NCBI GenBank assembly: GCA_002050275.1
Contig: MWTB01000019.1
Location: 1-64,000 of the forward strand
From: Anaerolineae bacterium UTCFX1
GTDB taxonomy: Bacteria > Chloroflexota > Anaerolineae > Anaerolineales > Villigracilaceae
Direction of reading: 5' to 3'
Length of the DNA: 64,000 nt
Shown here: positions 17,345 to 27,407 of the stretch, in pieces
How positions within the stretch are numbered: the stretch's first letter is position 1
Layout of the letters: each line of letters begins with the position of its first letter
Notes under the pieces: generated by a model
The model's input: the letters and a program-made list of their open reading frames with translations, nothing else
The model's database searches: none
What the model was told of the DNA's origin: nothing
Position numbers and translations under genes: made by a program

Positions 17345-17424
17345 CAAAATAAGCGGGGCGTTCTTCTTATGTATGGTGGTCTCTAGACAAAGGAGATCAC
17401 CATGTTCGTTTTAAGATCGCGCAG

Positions 17425-18951
17425 TTAGGGGTTTATTAAAATTTCCGTCGTGTTCCGCTCCATCATCACAGGGGGAACGATGAGGTCGAGGTTGAGGCTA
17501 TAGGCGACAAATTCCTGCAAGGCAAGGCGATACCACAGCGTAGTCTCGACCGTCAGCGGACCTTGCGCATCGGCGGGAACAGTAAACGTATAAGGGATCG
17601 TGTCGCTCCCATTCGCGGGAATTGGGTCGCGCGTGAAGGTATATTGCCTGACTGCGAAGAGAATATGTTTATAGATGATCTCGTCGTTGGCGTCAGTCAT
17701 CACTTTGAGGTAGATAACCGCGTTGGGGTCAATTTTACCGGTCTTCTCATCGAACCAACCGCTATGATAGACGAGCGCGCCGCGCGCGTCGGTCGCTTTA
17801 ACTTCAAGCCAGATATGCCGCTGATCGAGCGCGCCGGTCGGCAGATTGTGAGCGGCGCCCGTGTTGGCGATAGTGACATTCAACGTCGCCTCAGAACCGA
17901 GAACGACCTGTCGCGGCGCCGAAACGCTCAATTCTGCCGCCGTTTGCAGCAGATCAAGCGTGAGGCGGCGCTGTTCAAGCAGATCGGCTTTCCATTCGTC
18001 GATCGGAATACCGCCGGGTGGAAGTCCGCCGCGCAGGTAAGTTACCAAGTTTGAGGGCAGATCGGAATCGGTCAACAGATAGTTAACTCCTACAAAACGA
18101 TGCGAGACAACGCGTTTGGGAATTTTGCCCGTTTCGTTTAATTCGTTAATATACGCGGCAGGGTCGGGATGCATGTGACAATCCTGGCATTGAATGCCGC
18201 GTTCGGCATATTCGCTGTTCTGCCATTCTTCGTAGGTATTTTGCAAGTCGAGCGGTTCGCCGCCGTTGATCTCGACGGGACGAATTTCTGTATGGCAGGC
18301 GCCGCAGAAATCGGAACTGCTCATCAGCGGGTTATGCGTTTTCGATTGCATGGCGCGGGCGTGTTCGGCGGGCGCCGCCATGATCAGGGCTTCGTTATAC
18401 CGGTTGAGGTTGTTAATATCGAGCGTAAGCGCGCCGTTGCCCGCCAGCGGATCGGCGTGTACGGCAGTATGACAGATCACGCAAGTCGTGCCTTCCGCCG
18501 TCGCTTTGCTAGGACCTACAACCGCCAACGGATTAACTTCGCCCATCAGCAAATTGACGGGCTCATGGCACGAATCGCACCAGCGAATCTTCTCCGTGCC
18601 AAGGCGATTCTTGTGCGCCAGTTCATTATTGTCTATGGCAGTTTCATAAAGGATGTCGGGACCTGTGACCGAATGAATAGAACTGATCCATTCGCGGTAC
18701 TCAGACTGATGACATTGCGCGCAAAATTCAGCCGAGAGGACGCTCGAACCGTCGAGCATTTTTCCGTCGGCAGTTTTAAGATTGCCGGGGGCGAAAGGAT
18801 TATCGCCCCACGGCAAAGAGTAGAAGGGAACGTCGGAGCCGAGATTCAGCCCATCGCCCTGCGGCTTGGGAATCACAAAGACAGCGAACAGAAACGCCAG
18901 AGCGGTTAGCGCCCCACCGACGAGCAAATATCGGACCGGCTTGGTTCTCAT
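17425..18951 (-). CDS. Membrane-anchored pentaheme cytochrome c
   Basis: A 508-residue protein. An N-terminal signal anchor (about 8-26) exports it. Five CxxCH haem-attachment motifs are present: CAQCH, CDSCH, CVICH, CGACH and CQDCH, all within residues 75-265. The remaining C-terminal half (about 330-490) is a beta-rich domain ending in an immunoglobulin-like segment. It matches the broad cytochrome c554-like multihaem group; I cannot assign a substrate. The start overlaps the stop of the b-type cytochrome by 4 nt. As the last gene of the iron-uptake operon it is likely to move electrons outside the membrane, perhaps to reduce or oxidise iron. Confidence 0.9.
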   Translation of the reverse strand: MRTKPVRYLLVGGALTALAFLFAVFVIPKPQGDGLNLGSDVPFYSLPWGDNPFAPGNLKTADGKMLDGSSVLSAEFCAQCHQSEYREWISSIHSVTGPDILYETAIDNNELAHKNRLGTEKIRWCDSCHEPVNLLMGEVNPLAVVGPSKATAEGTTCVICHTAVHADPLAGNGALTLDINNLNRYNEALIMAAPAEHARAMQSKTHNPLMSSSDFCGACHTEIRPVEINGGEPLDLQNTYEEWQNSEYAERGIQCQDCHMHPDPAAYINELNETGKIPKRVVSHRFVGVNYLLTDSDLPSNLVTYLRGGLPPGGIPIDEWKADLLEQRRLTLDLLQTAAELSVSAPRQVVLGSEATLNVTIANTGAAHNLPTGALDQRHIWLEVKATDARGALVYHSGWFDEKTGKIDPNAVIYLKVMTDANDEIIYKHILFAVRQYTFTRDPIPANGSDTIPYTFTVPADAQGPLTVETTLWYRLALQEFVAYSLNLDLIVPPVMMERNTTEILINP

Positions 18952-19514
18952 GGATGAATGCGCTTGCGCTTGCGTTGACGCGCCACATGAAAGCCAATGA
19001 ACGCGCTCGCCAGCAAAGCCAGACCCAAATGCGCCAGATTAGCGATGCGATAAGCAGGATAGCCCGCCATCCACACCACGCCGCTCACCCATAGGACGCT
19101 GGGAATGATGAGCATAAAACCGCTTAAGCCAAGCAACGCCAGCGTCCAATTTAGAATGTGTCCGAAAATACGCTGTTGATACGACCAGCCCGATTCATGC
19201 TCACGGCGGCGGAAAGCGCGCCAGAAGAAGACAATATTCAGCGTCGGCTCGTTCTTCTTCGCGTGATGAAAGATTACATAGGGGATCAGGAAATAGAAGC
19301 CGAGCGCGCCAACGACAAGATGAATCCATAAAGCGCTCTGCGAAGCGCTCCAATTCCAAGCGTGCGGCACAAGATAGTAGAACAATCCGCTGATGAGCGA
19401 AACGGCAAAAGACGCCATAAACGGCAATAGATGACGACGGACCGCGCGCGCAGCGGGCGTTTGCACACGACTGCGAGCGGACGGTCGGGATTTGGCGGTT
19501 GCGTTTGTAATCAT
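18948..19514 (-). CDS. Cytochrome b561-like membrane protein
   Basis: About 188 residues when started at the ATG at 19514, which has GGAG ten bases upstream; a longer TTG-started frame is less likely. There are four hydrophobic helices with His in each: HLLPFM, WIHLVVGALGFYFLIPYVIFHH, FGHILNWTLALLGLSGF and AHLGLALLASAFIGFH. This pattern is that of di-haem b-type cytochromes. The context (permease, lipoprotein, pentaheme c) suggests it links the quinone pool to the external cytochrome c. Confidence 0.8.
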   Translation of the reverse strand: MITNATAKSRPSARSRVQTPAARAVRRHLLPFMASFAVSLISGLFYYLVPHAWNWSASQSALWIHLVVGALGFYFLIPYVIFHHAKKNEPTLNIVFFWRAFRRREHESGWSYQQRIFGHILNWTLALLGLSGFMLIIPSVLWVSGVVWMAGYPAYRIANLAHLGLALLASAFIGFHVARQRKRKRIHP

Positions 19515-19559
19515 ACGATTAATTCTCCGCAAAAGGAATGCGTCATCGCGTTCTGCCGA

Positions 19560-20747
19560 TCACTCGATCGGCGCAGGCGCAGGAGCGTTCGCCGTCACAA
19601 CAGGCGCGGAAGCGGGCTCCCAACTTGGAGCGTCGAGGTTGAGCGTGATGTTCGTTTTGACGGCGGCTTGCGCGACTAACGCAGCGAGCGCGGTGGCTTT
19701 CGATTGCGCCTCCACGCCAAACGCATCGGCTTCCTCAGGCGAGAAGACCGTTCCAGATTGCTCTTTAGCGTACAGGTCGGCGACATAGGTTGTTAGGTCG
19801 GCGAAGCCGGCATGGATCTGCGCGTCTAATGCGGCGTCTGCGGAGCCAACTACCGGGCGGATGTTGTCGTAGGCGACGCCCAAACCGCTCAAAATGCCGT
19901 TAACATCTACCAAACGGCTTGCGGCAACGAATCCAATCTGTTCAAAGTCGTTGCCAGCGATAAAAGTGGATAATTTCCACTGTTCAAAATATTCGTTCAT
20001 CGTGGGGATCATGGTCACCATCGCCATAAAAGCGTCTTCGAGGGTCGGCTGCCAGGCGTTGATGGCTGCCAATGTTTGCGCTGAAGCTTCGTCTAACGCT
20101 TGCGTAGAGGCGAGCAAAATTTCAGCTTCCGGCAGACTTTCGCTCACGCCGGTCGCGCCATCGCCGTTCAAGTCCACCGGCAAGCCGACGTATTTATCCA
20201 GCGTGCCATATAGGATCGGCTCGGTCAGGCTGTGATATAAGTTGCCGGGGCTTTCGAGCGTCGCGCCATTCGCCAGTTTAAGCGTCCACTGGATGGCTTC
20301 CTCGGGGTCTTCATCGGCGGAAGGAGCGGCATCCAGCCAGCCGTCGTAATACGCCAGCGCAGGCGTGCCGCCGATAATGCCTTCATTCAATTCATAATGG
20401 GCGTGCGATTCGAGCCAGTCGGCGCGCATTTTCTCCAACAGAGTTTTGGCGGCTTGCGGGTGGTTTTCCCATAAATATTCGTACGGGTTAGCATTGGGAT
20501 GATCGGCTTTAATTTGGGCGATAGCGGCGTAGTACTGTTCCGCGCCGGCGCGTAAAGAAGCGGCGGCGTCTTTCATCTGCGTCGCTTGATCGATCGCATA
20601 GGCTTTGACCGCGCTCAAATCGGCTTGAGAAGCGACAGGCGCTTGGGGAGCGGCATCCGTCGTGGGGGCGGTTTGAGGCGCGCATGCGGCGAGCAAGGCG
20701 CTAAGGGTCAGAATCCCAATGAGAGATGTGATCCATTTTTTCTTCAT
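19560..20747 (-). CDS. EfeO/imelysin-like iron-uptake lipoprotein
   Basis: A 395-residue lipoprotein with lipobox LLAAC (Cys22). The rest is helical and resembles the imelysin/EfeO (peptidase M75) fold. That includes a segment WLESHAHYELNEGIIGG near residues 110-126 and the late block NDFEQIGFVAASRLVDVNG, which matches the second helical bundle of EfeO proteins. EfeO proteins capture iron for the FTR1 permease. Its ATG overlaps the stop of the permease gene (ATGA), with AAGGAG upstream inside that gene. No peroxidase partner EfeB is encoded; cytochromes follow instead. Confidence 0.82.
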   Translation of the reverse strand: MKKKWITSLIGILTLSALLAACAPQTAPTTDAAPQAPVASQADLSAVKAYAIDQATQMKDAAASLRAGAEQYYAAIAQIKADHPNANPYEYLWENHPQAAKTLLEKMRADWLESHAHYELNEGIIGGTPALAYYDGWLDAAPSADEDPEEAIQWTLKLANGATLESPGNLYHSLTEPILYGTLDKYVGLPVDLNGDGATGVSESLPEAEILLASTQALDEASAQTLAAINAWQPTLEDAFMAMVTMIPTMNEYFEQWKLSTFIAGNDFEQIGFVAASRLVDVNGILSGLGVAYDNIRPVVGSADAALDAQIHAGFADLTTYVADLYAKEQSGTVFSPEEADAFGVEAQSKATALAALVAQAAVKTNITLNLDAPSWEPASAPVVTANAPAPAPIE

Positions 20748-23128
20748 TCGTGCTTTTCTCCTTCGAATCGGTTTTTTCTTCCTTCAGGCGAAGGTAAGAG
20801 TCTTCTCTTGCGCCACAGACTATAACCAAATGTAGCGGCAATCAATAACAAAAATAAAATTTGCGCGAACGTTGTCTCAAGCGTAGGATAAATGCCGAAG
20901 AGATTCATCAAAATCAAATTTTCTGGAATCCAAGTTGATAAATGAGCCGAGACCAAGCCTGCTTCTTGCAAGCCGCGTACGCCCGCGCCGGTAAAGTTGA
21001 ACGCCAACAGCATAAGCAACAGTCCTGTGGCGGCAAAGAACGGCTTAAGGGGCAGACGTTTGCTTAATTTAAGGATGGCATAAGCGATCGCAAAAATAAT
21101 GACGCTGCCGAGCGCGAATCCCAGCCAGATCGAATTCGCGTCCGCATCGAAGGACAACGCTTGATAGAACAGCACGGTCTCGAATCCTTCGCGGAAGACG
21201 ACTGTAAATCCCAAGCCAGCCAGCGCCAGCGCGGAGCCGCTATTAAGGGCTTTGCCAACTTGTTCTTTGACGTAGGCGATCCAATCCACAACGTATACTT
21301 TTTCAAACAACCAGTTCGTGACGTAGAACAAAACGACTACCGCTGTCAAACTGGCGACGCCTTCGATAAGCTCGCGTTGCGCGACCGTGATCGTGATAAG
21401 ACTTTGCGCTAACCACCATGTCAACACGCTCAGAACAATCGCCGCGCCGGCGCCGGCGTACACCCACAGACTGAATTTATACGGGCTTTTCGTGGCGCTT
21501 AAATAGCCGAGGATGGCGCCAAGAATCAGCACAGCTTCCAAACCTTCACGCAGGATAATAACCATGCTATTGACGACGGCTAAGAATGAATTCATGCCGG
21601 CTGAAAGGAAATTTTCGGCTTCGTTTAGTTTCTCGGTCAGTTTCGCGGCGCGCGAGGCGATCTCCTCAGCGGAAGCCCGTTCAGCGATCAACGTCGCCAG
21701 ACCTTTTTGACCATCGGCGCCTTCCCAGAACAAACCTTCCAACTCGCGCGAAAGGACAGGAGCGCGGTTCTTTAGGCGCTTTTCGGGTCCGCTTTCAAAG
21801 ATGGCGTAGGCTTCGATGCGCGCGCTCTCAGCATCCGTATAACGTCCTTCGCGCACAGCGTTCAGCATATCGCGAATCAACGTGTCGAGAATGGTGAACG
21901 AGGCAGCCGCGTCGCTGGCGTCGGCGCGCGCGCCGAGCGTGGTCTCAACGATCTCCAACGCTTCATCCACCAGGATTTTCATGTCGTTGGGTTCGCCGCG
22001 CTTAACGATGACTGCGTTAATTTCATTCAGCAGCGTTTCGAAGCGCGCCGCTGCGGCGGCATCTACAGCGGCAATGTGCGGACGCACTTCCTCAAAAACA
22101 GCGGCGGCTTGCTTATGAAATGTGATCGTTTCTTGATATTCAATCGGGATGACGATCTCGCCGCCGCGCACGCCGCTTTTGTATTCGATATAGATCAAAT
22201 CGGTAAAGAGATACAGCAACTGTCCGCGCTTGGCGACCTCGGTGGAGGTTAACTCAACGGGTTGATAGTCGCTCAGTAACGCGCGGATAGAAACGACCTG
22301 CGATCTCAGCGCCGACCAATCTTCGTTCAACGCGGCAGATTCGAGCGCGGCGAACGAACGCCGCAAGGCAGCGTCGGCATCGGCGCCGAGTTTCTCGCTT
22401 ATATCTGATTGCAAGATAGAGAAGTAGCCCGATGCTAACCCGCTCCATTCGGCGGCGCGGGTGGAGAAATTCTTCTCGGCGGCGGCTTCGATCTGCGCGA
22501 GCGAATCACGCAAGCGGAAGAAGTACGCGTCGCGCAAGTCGTTTGAGACGATCTGCACAGCGGCGTCCGTCGTGAGTCGCCCCTCAGCGACGGCGGCAAG
22601 CGCTTGCGCTGAGGAATCGTCCACACGGCTGACGCGAGTCGACTCGCGGTACTCGCGCACTTTCAACCATTCAGCTGCAGAGGCGACGTCTCCCGCCGCC
22701 AACGCGGATAAGGTCAACGCTTCGCCGCCGCGCAATAACGCCGTCCACAAATGTCCGCGCGCAATAGCGAGGGCGGCGGCATCTCCATCTAACGCGGCGC
22801 TTCGGGCGCGCGCCAGCGAGTCTGTAATCTGCGCGTCGATTTCAGATGCGGATCGTTTAAATGCAGGCTGCAACTCCATCATGTACGCCTGCGCTGCTTT
22901 GTCCAGCAGATCGGCGGCGGCTTGTCGCTGCGCTACGGGATCGTCGGCGCGCGCAGCGGCGTACAACTCATTCTGCGCCTGAAATGCGAAGTCGCGCATT
23001 TGCTGCGCTGTTTCCCAAACGGGAAGCGTTTGGGCGCGGACAGGCAACGCCGCGCCGGCTATCAGCAGAAGCAGCAATATAATGTGAGCGTACCGAATCG
23101 CGCGTATGCGCGGAAGGAACATCGTCAT
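20744..23128 (-). CDS. FTR1-family iron permease (EfeU-like) with long periplasmic domain
   Basis: A 794-residue protein. A signal peptide (ending near ALPVRA) is followed by about 500 residues of helical extracytoplasmic domain, then a seven-helix FTR1 permease. The two iron-translocating REGxE motifs are present: ILREGLEAVLILGAI and VFREGFETVLF. FTR1 permeases take up iron across the membrane, usually coupled to redox change. The long N-terminal domain occurs in many bacterial EfeU/FTR1 proteins. It is the first gene of the operon with EfeO-like, b-type and multihaem c proteins; a Fur-like palindrome lies 93 nt upstream. Confidence 0.93.
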   Translation of the reverse strand: MTMFLPRIRAIRYAHIILLLLLIAGAALPVRAQTLPVWETAQQMRDFAFQAQNELYAAARADDPVAQRQAAADLLDKAAQAYMMELQPAFKRSASEIDAQITDSLARARSAALDGDAAALAIARGHLWTALLRGGEALTLSALAAGDVASAAEWLKVREYRESTRVSRVDDSSAQALAAVAEGRLTTDAAVQIVSNDLRDAYFFRLRDSLAQIEAAAEKNFSTRAAEWSGLASGYFSILQSDISEKLGADADAALRRSFAALESAALNEDWSALRSQVVSIRALLSDYQPVELTSTEVAKRGQLLYLFTDLIYIEYKSGVRGGEIVIPIEYQETITFHKQAAAVFEEVRPHIAAVDAAAAARFETLLNEINAVIVKRGEPNDMKILVDEALEIVETTLGARADASDAAASFTILDTLIRDMLNAVREGRYTDAESARIEAYAIFESGPEKRLKNRAPVLSRELEGLFWEGADGQKGLATLIAERASAEEIASRAAKLTEKLNEAENFLSAGMNSFLAVVNSMVIILREGLEAVLILGAILGYLSATKSPYKFSLWVYAGAGAAIVLSVLTWWLAQSLITITVAQRELIEGVASLTAVVVLFYVTNWLFEKVYVVDWIAYVKEQVGKALNSGSALALAGLGFTVVFREGFETVLFYQALSFDADANSIWLGFALGSVIIFAIAYAILKLSKRLPLKPFFAATGLLLMLLAFNFTGAGVRGLQEAGLVSAHLSTWIPENLILMNLFGIYPTLETTFAQILFLLLIAATFGYSLWRKRRLLPSPEGRKNRFEGEKHE

Positions 23129-23220
23129 GCGTCTTAAAATCTCTTTTCAACAGCCGGGGCAGTATACCGATTGTTCCAATGAAATTCTAGATAGGCATGG
23201 GAACTTAATAGATGGATGCG

Positions 23221-23237
23221 TTGAGAACGATTCTCAA
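23221..23237 (-). promoter_or_regulatory. Fur-box-like operator upstream of iron operon
   Basis: A perfect palindrome TTGAGAA-CGA-TTCTCAA lies in the 195-nt gap before the FTR1 gene. Its core matches the common bacterial Fur site type TGAGAATNATTCTCA. The position upstream of an iron permease fits iron-dependent repression. Confidence 0.75.
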
Positions 23238-23323
23238 TGTGATTGAAGATATGGCGGGCATTAAAAAACAATGCCGCCTTGAAGAGTCTCCTCCTCAAAG
23301 CGACATTCGTCGTCCGCGCCCGT

Positions 23324-24556
23324 CTAGCCTTCTAACAACAAGCGTTCCGGATCTTCGATCAATTCTTTGATATGGACTAAAAATTGAACGGCTTCGCGCC
23401 CGTCTACGATGCGGTGATCGTAACTCAGCGCCAGATACATCATCGGGTGCGCTGCGATCTGACCGTTTATAACGATCGGACGTTCTTCCACTTTATGCAA
23501 GCCCAAGATGCCCACCTGTGGCTGGTTGAGAATCGGCGTGCTGAGCAGCGACCCGAACACGCCGCCGTTCGTCACCGTGAACGTCCCGCCGCGCAAATCT
23601 TCCACCGTCAGCGCGCCCTGATTCGTCTTTACGGAAAATTCCTTAATTTGCTTTTCGATCTGGGCAAATGAGAGGCGATCCGCGTCGCGAATCACTGGGA
23701 CGACCAAACCCTCTTCCGAGCCGACCGCTACGCCGACATCGTAATAGTATTTCAGCAGAATTTCATCGCCTTGAATTTCCGCGTTGAGCCGCGGGAACGC
23801 CTTCAGCGCGCTGACGCTCGCTTTCACAAAGAAAGACGTGACGCCTAACTTCACGCCGTATCGCGCTTGAAACGCTTCATTGCGGCGACGGCGTAAATCC
23901 ATCATAGCGCTCACATCCACTTCGTTAAACGTGGTCAGCATTGCGGTCGATTGGCTGGCTTCAAGCAGACGCTGCGCAATCGTGCGCCGCCTGCGCGACA
24001 TACGCTCGCGCTCTTCCCGGCGCGCCGTCAGCTCGACGATCGCCGTTGGAAGCGGCGGCGCAAGCGTTTTCGTTTCTTCGCGTGCAACTACATTTTGTTG
24101 TTGGACAAAACGCTCCACATCCGATTTTGTCACCCGTCCTTCGGGACCTGTACCGCTCACTTGCGCCGGGTCCACGCTTTGTTCGCGTGCAAAACGCGCA
24201 GCGACAGGCGTCACAAGCGGCGCTTGCGATTGAGTCATCGGTTCTTTTCCCGGCGCGAGAGCGATCTCTGCCGCGGCGAGAGTCGGCGAAGTCGCAGGCT
24301 GCGACGCAGGCTGTTTAGCGTTCTCGTTAATCGTTCCGAGCGAATCGCCCACTTTCACATCCTGCCCTTCGCTGGCGTTGATCTTTGCCAGCACGCCCGA
24401 TGCCTTCGCCCCAACCTCCAAATTGACTTTATCCGTCTCCAACTCAACGAGCGCTTCGCCCGCCTCGACAAAGTCGCCTTCTTTTTTTAGCCAGCGGCGC
24501 ACAGTCGCCTCGATGACCGATTCTCCCAGTTCAGGCACAATAATTTGGATCGTCAT
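23324..24556 (-). CDS. sucB: Dihydrolipoyllysine succinyltransferase, E2 of 2-oxoglutarate dehydrogenase
   Basis: A 410-residue protein with an N-terminal lipoyl domain carrying the lipoylated Lys in ETDKVNLEV (about 41-49). A peripheral-subunit-binding domain follows ([36 protein letters not shown], about 114-148). The catalytic domain ends with the active-site motif [15 protein letters not shown]. It transfers succinyl groups to CoA in the TCA cycle. It starts 3 nt after the sucA stop. E3 is not encoded here. Confidence 0.95.
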   Translation of the reverse strand: MTIQIIVPELGESVIEATVRRWLKKEGDFVEAGEALVELETDKVNLEVGAKASGVLAKINASEGQDVKVGDSLGTINENAKQPASQPATSPTLAAAEIALAPGKEPMTQSQAPLVTPVAARFAREQSVDPAQVSGTGPEGRVTKSDVERFVQQQNVVAREETKTLAPPLPTAIVELTARREERERMSRRRRTIAQRLLEASQSTAMLTTFNEVDVSAMMDLRRRRNEAFQARYGVKLGVTSFFVKASVSALKAFPRLNAEIQGDEILLKYYYDVGVAVGSEEGLVVPVIRDADRLSFAQIEKQIKEFSVKTNQGALTVEDLRGGTFTVTNGGVFGSLLSTPILNQPQVGILGLHKVEERPIVINGQIAAHPMMYLALSYDHRIVDGREAVQFLVHIKELIEDPERLLLEG

Positions 24557-24559
24557 AGA

Positions 24560-27364
24560 TCAACCTCTTTCAATGCTTACGCTTTGGATATGCGCCCGTT
24601 CTTCGATATTGAGCGCGCGCTGGATCAGCGCTTTTTGATTAATTCGGTACAACGTAGACGAGCCTTCGGCGGGACTCGAGCTTTCCGGACGCCCAACGTA
24701 ATACAGCGGAGCGCGTTCGCCCAGCAACTGCCGCAACCGCGGGCGGATGAAATCCCACGCGCCCATGTTCAGCGGCTCTTCTTGCAGCCAGACGACCTTC
24801 TCTAACATCGTAAACCTGCTTAGCAATTCTTCCAAGGTTTGCAAAGGGAAAGGATATAGTTGTTCTAATTTCACCAATGCGGTAGTCTTGCCGCTATCCG
24901 TCCAGCCTTCGTCGCCAACTAGGTCAAAGTAGACTCTACCGCTGCAGAGGATCAGCGTTTTGACCGCCTTATCTTTTCGCTTCGGCACGGCTTCTTCCAG
25001 CAGCGGTTGCCAGCCGCTCTGTGCGAGTTGCTTCGGCGCGGAAGCCGAAAGCGGATGCCGCAAGAAGCCTTTGGGCGTGAAGATGACCAGCGGCAGTGGA
25101 TCGGTTTTTAATAGCAACGCCTGACGACGCAGCAAGTGAAAGTATTGCGCGGCTGTGGTCGGGATGGCGACACGCATATTTCCCGCCGCCGCTAAATCTA
25201 GGAAGCGCTCGATGCGCGCCGACGAATGATCGGGTCCCATGCCTTCGTTGCCGTGCGGCAAGAGCAACGCCAAAGAAGGCGTCCAACCCCATTTTGCGCG
25301 TCCCGAAAACAGCAGCTCGTCCGCCACAGTTTGAATATTATTGGCAAAGTCTCCGTATTGCGCTTCCCAAAGGACGAAGCGCTCTGGCGCTTGGATGTTG
25401 TAGCCGATCTCAAAACCGACCGGTCCCGCTTCGCTGACGGGCGTGTTATGAATCTCAAACGAAGCTTTCGCTTGCGGGATGACTTGCAACGGTGTGTAAC
25501 TTTGATTCGTCTCCGCATCGTAAAACACAGCGTGACGCTGGCTAAACGTGCCGCGCGCGGTATCCTGCCCGGTCATACGAATCGCAATGCCTTCTTCCAA
25601 AATGGAGGCAAAGGCTAATTCCTCGGCAGCCGCCCAATCTACGCTGGGCGCATCGGGGTCGTTTAAGATCTGGAGGTGTTTTTCAGCGGCGCGCGCTAAT
25701 TTTGAGTTGGGTTGAAAACTATCGGGAAACGCACGCAGAGCCGCGTTCAACTCCCGCAATCGTTCGAGCGGAACGGCGGTATACGTTTTCTGCGCGGCTT
25801 TGGGCGGAGGCGGGGTCGGGAGAGGTTCTTGCAACATACGCTCCGCATCCAATTTTTGATTAATTTCCTGCAAATCGTTCAGATATTTTTGCAGGGTCCT
25901 CTCCGCTTCATCCGCTTGGAGCGTTCCATCGCGCTCCAATTTATCTGCCCACAATTTTCTAACGGAAGATAACGCGTCAATTTCGCGGTACATCAGCGGT
26001 TGCGTAAAGCGCGGCTCGTCTCCTTCGTTATGCCCATGACGACGATAGCCGATCAGATCAATGACGAAATCTTTATGGAATTTCTGACGATACGCCATAG
26101 CGGTATAAGCCGCCTCGAAGCATGCTTCCGGCTCGTCGGCATTAACGTGGACCACGGGGATTTCAAAGCCTTTCGCCAAATCACTGGCATGCAAACTACT
26201 GCGCGATTCTCGCTCGATCGCAGTAAAGCCGAGTTGGTTATTGGCGATAATGTGCAGGCTTCCACCGGTCGAATACGCCGCAAGTTGAGAGAGATTCAAC
26301 GTTTCGGCGACGATGCCTTGACCAATGAACGACGCGTCGCCATGAATCAGAATCGGCAACGATTCGCTCTCCAATAAGATCGGCGCGCCGGGCTCATCCA
26401 CTTTGCTGTTCGCCGCGCGAGACATACCTTGCACAACAGGGTCAATCAATTCGAGATGACTCGGGTTGGCAGGCATGCGCACCATCAGCTCAACGTGTCC
26501 CGCTTCCGACAGCGACTTGTACGCACCCGCATGATATTTCACGTCGCCGGTCCAGCCCAATTCATCCCACGTTCGCGAGCGATCTTTCGGGTCTCTGAAT
26601 TCCGCCAAAATTTGCTCATAGGGTTTTTGCAAGATGTGCGCCAGCACGTTCAACCGCCCGCGATGCGCCATACCAATCAACGCTACGCGGACATTCTGGC
26701 GCGCCGCCTCGCCGATCAATTCATCGAGCATGGGAACGAGCATATCGAGTCCCTCGATGGAAAAGCGCGTCTTGCCCGGATAGATGCGGTTGATAAAAAG
26801 TTCGAAGGCTTCGACTTGACTGAGGCGGTTGAGCAGTCGCGTTTGATGTTCCGCCTGCATCGGCGGACGGAAACGCCCGGTTTCGGCGGCTTGCAACAAC
26901 CAATTACGCTCTTCCGCGTTACGGATATGACCATAGTCATAGCCGATCGAGTCGCAATAGATCGAACGTAAAAATGAGAGCGCTTGCGCGGCGTCTTCCG
27001 CCGCCGCGCCGCTGGGCAACCGCGCCAAACTGGCTGGCAGTTGCGCGAGATCGTCTGCAGTTAAATCGTGGAATTCCAGCGTCAGAGACGGGTCAATCGC
27101 TGTGGGACGATCGCTCAACGGGTCGAGCCGCGCGGCTAAGTAACCGCGCGAACGAATCGCCTGCGCTGCATTCACAACGCCAGCCACTTTACGCAGGTCA
27201 ATTCCGGCTTCAATCGTTAACGCCGGAGCAGTGGACGGCGGCGACCACTGCCGAAATAAGCGACGAGTCGATTCGTCTACCGCCTCGGGATTCGCCCGAT
27301 AACGGTCGTACAGTTCAAGGAGATATCCATAATTTGGGCCGGGAAATTCACGTTCAAAATTCAT
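24560..27364 (-). CDS. sucA: 2-oxoglutarate dehydrogenase E1, thiamine-diphosphate dependent
   Basis: About 934 residues when started at the ATG at 27364 (MNFEREFPGPN); a TTG-started extension is possible. The N-terminus matches the E1o small domain (YLLELYDRYRANPEAVDESTRRLFRQW). Typical E1o blocks follow: GMAHRGRLNVLAHIL, GDVKYHAG, HGDASFIGQGIVAETLNL, NNQLGFT, RRHGHNEGDEPRFTQPLMY and a C-terminal transketolase domain with HGNEGMGPDHSSARIERFL. It decarboxylates 2-oxoglutarate and passes the succinyl group to the lipoyl arm of the E2 encoded directly downstream. Confidence 0.96.
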   Translation of the reverse strand: MNFEREFPGPNYGYLLELYDRYRANPEAVDESTRRLFRQWSPPSTAPALTIEAGIDLRKVAGVVNAAQAIRSRGYLAARLDPLSDRPTAIDPSLTLEFHDLTADDLAQLPASLARLPSGAAAEDAAQALSFLRSIYCDSIGYDYGHIRNAEERNWLLQAAETGRFRPPMQAEHQTRLLNRLSQVEAFELFINRIYPGKTRFSIEGLDMLVPMLDELIGEAARQNVRVALIGMAHRGRLNVLAHILQKPYEQILAEFRDPKDRSRTWDELGWTGDVKYHAGAYKSLSEAGHVELMVRMPANPSHLELIDPVVQGMSRAANSKVDEPGAPILLESESLPILIHGDASFIGQGIVAETLNLSQLAAYSTGGSLHIIANNQLGFTAIERESRSSLHASDLAKGFEIPVVHVNADEPEACFEAAYTAMAYRQKFHKDFVIDLIGYRRHGHNEGDEPRFTQPLMYREIDALSSVRKLWADKLERDGTLQADEAERTLQKYLNDLQEINQKLDAERMLQEPLPTPPPPKAAQKTYTAVPLERLRELNAALRAFPDSFQPNSKLARAAEKHLQILNDPDAPSVDWAAAEELAFASILEEGIAIRMTGQDTARGTFSQRHAVFYDAETNQSYTPLQVIPQAKASFEIHNTPVSEAGPVGFEIGYNIQAPERFVLWEAQYGDFANNIQTVADELLFSGRAKWGWTPSLALLLPHGNEGMGPDHSSARIERFLDLAAAGNMRVAIPTTAAQYFHLLRRQALLLKTDPLPLVIFTPKGFLRHPLSASAPKQLAQSGWQPLLEEAVPKRKDKAVKTLILCSGRVYFDLVGDEGWTDSGKTTALVKLEQLYPFPLQTLEELLSRFTMLEKVVWLQEEPLNMGAWDFIRPRLRQLLGERAPLYYVGRPESSSPAEGSSTLYRINQKALIQRALNIEERAHIQSVSIERG

Positions 27365-27407
27365 ATCGCTAACGCCTGAAGTTATTTTCCTCAACTACGC
27401 TTGGGGG

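Larger units (their letters stand above)
16903..17424. other. Gene-free region: operon promoter side and recombination site
   Basis: A 522-nt stretch without a convincing gene. It contains, left to right, the presumed promoter region of the NTPase operon, small palindromes (TGCAC/GTGCA at 17167-17182; TTATCA/TGATAA at 17188-17202), two 13-bp direct repeats, a 3' tRNA half and a nine-codon open frame at 17402-17425 with a good Shine-Dalgarno. The tRNA half and direct repeats are entered separately. Confidence 0.6.
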
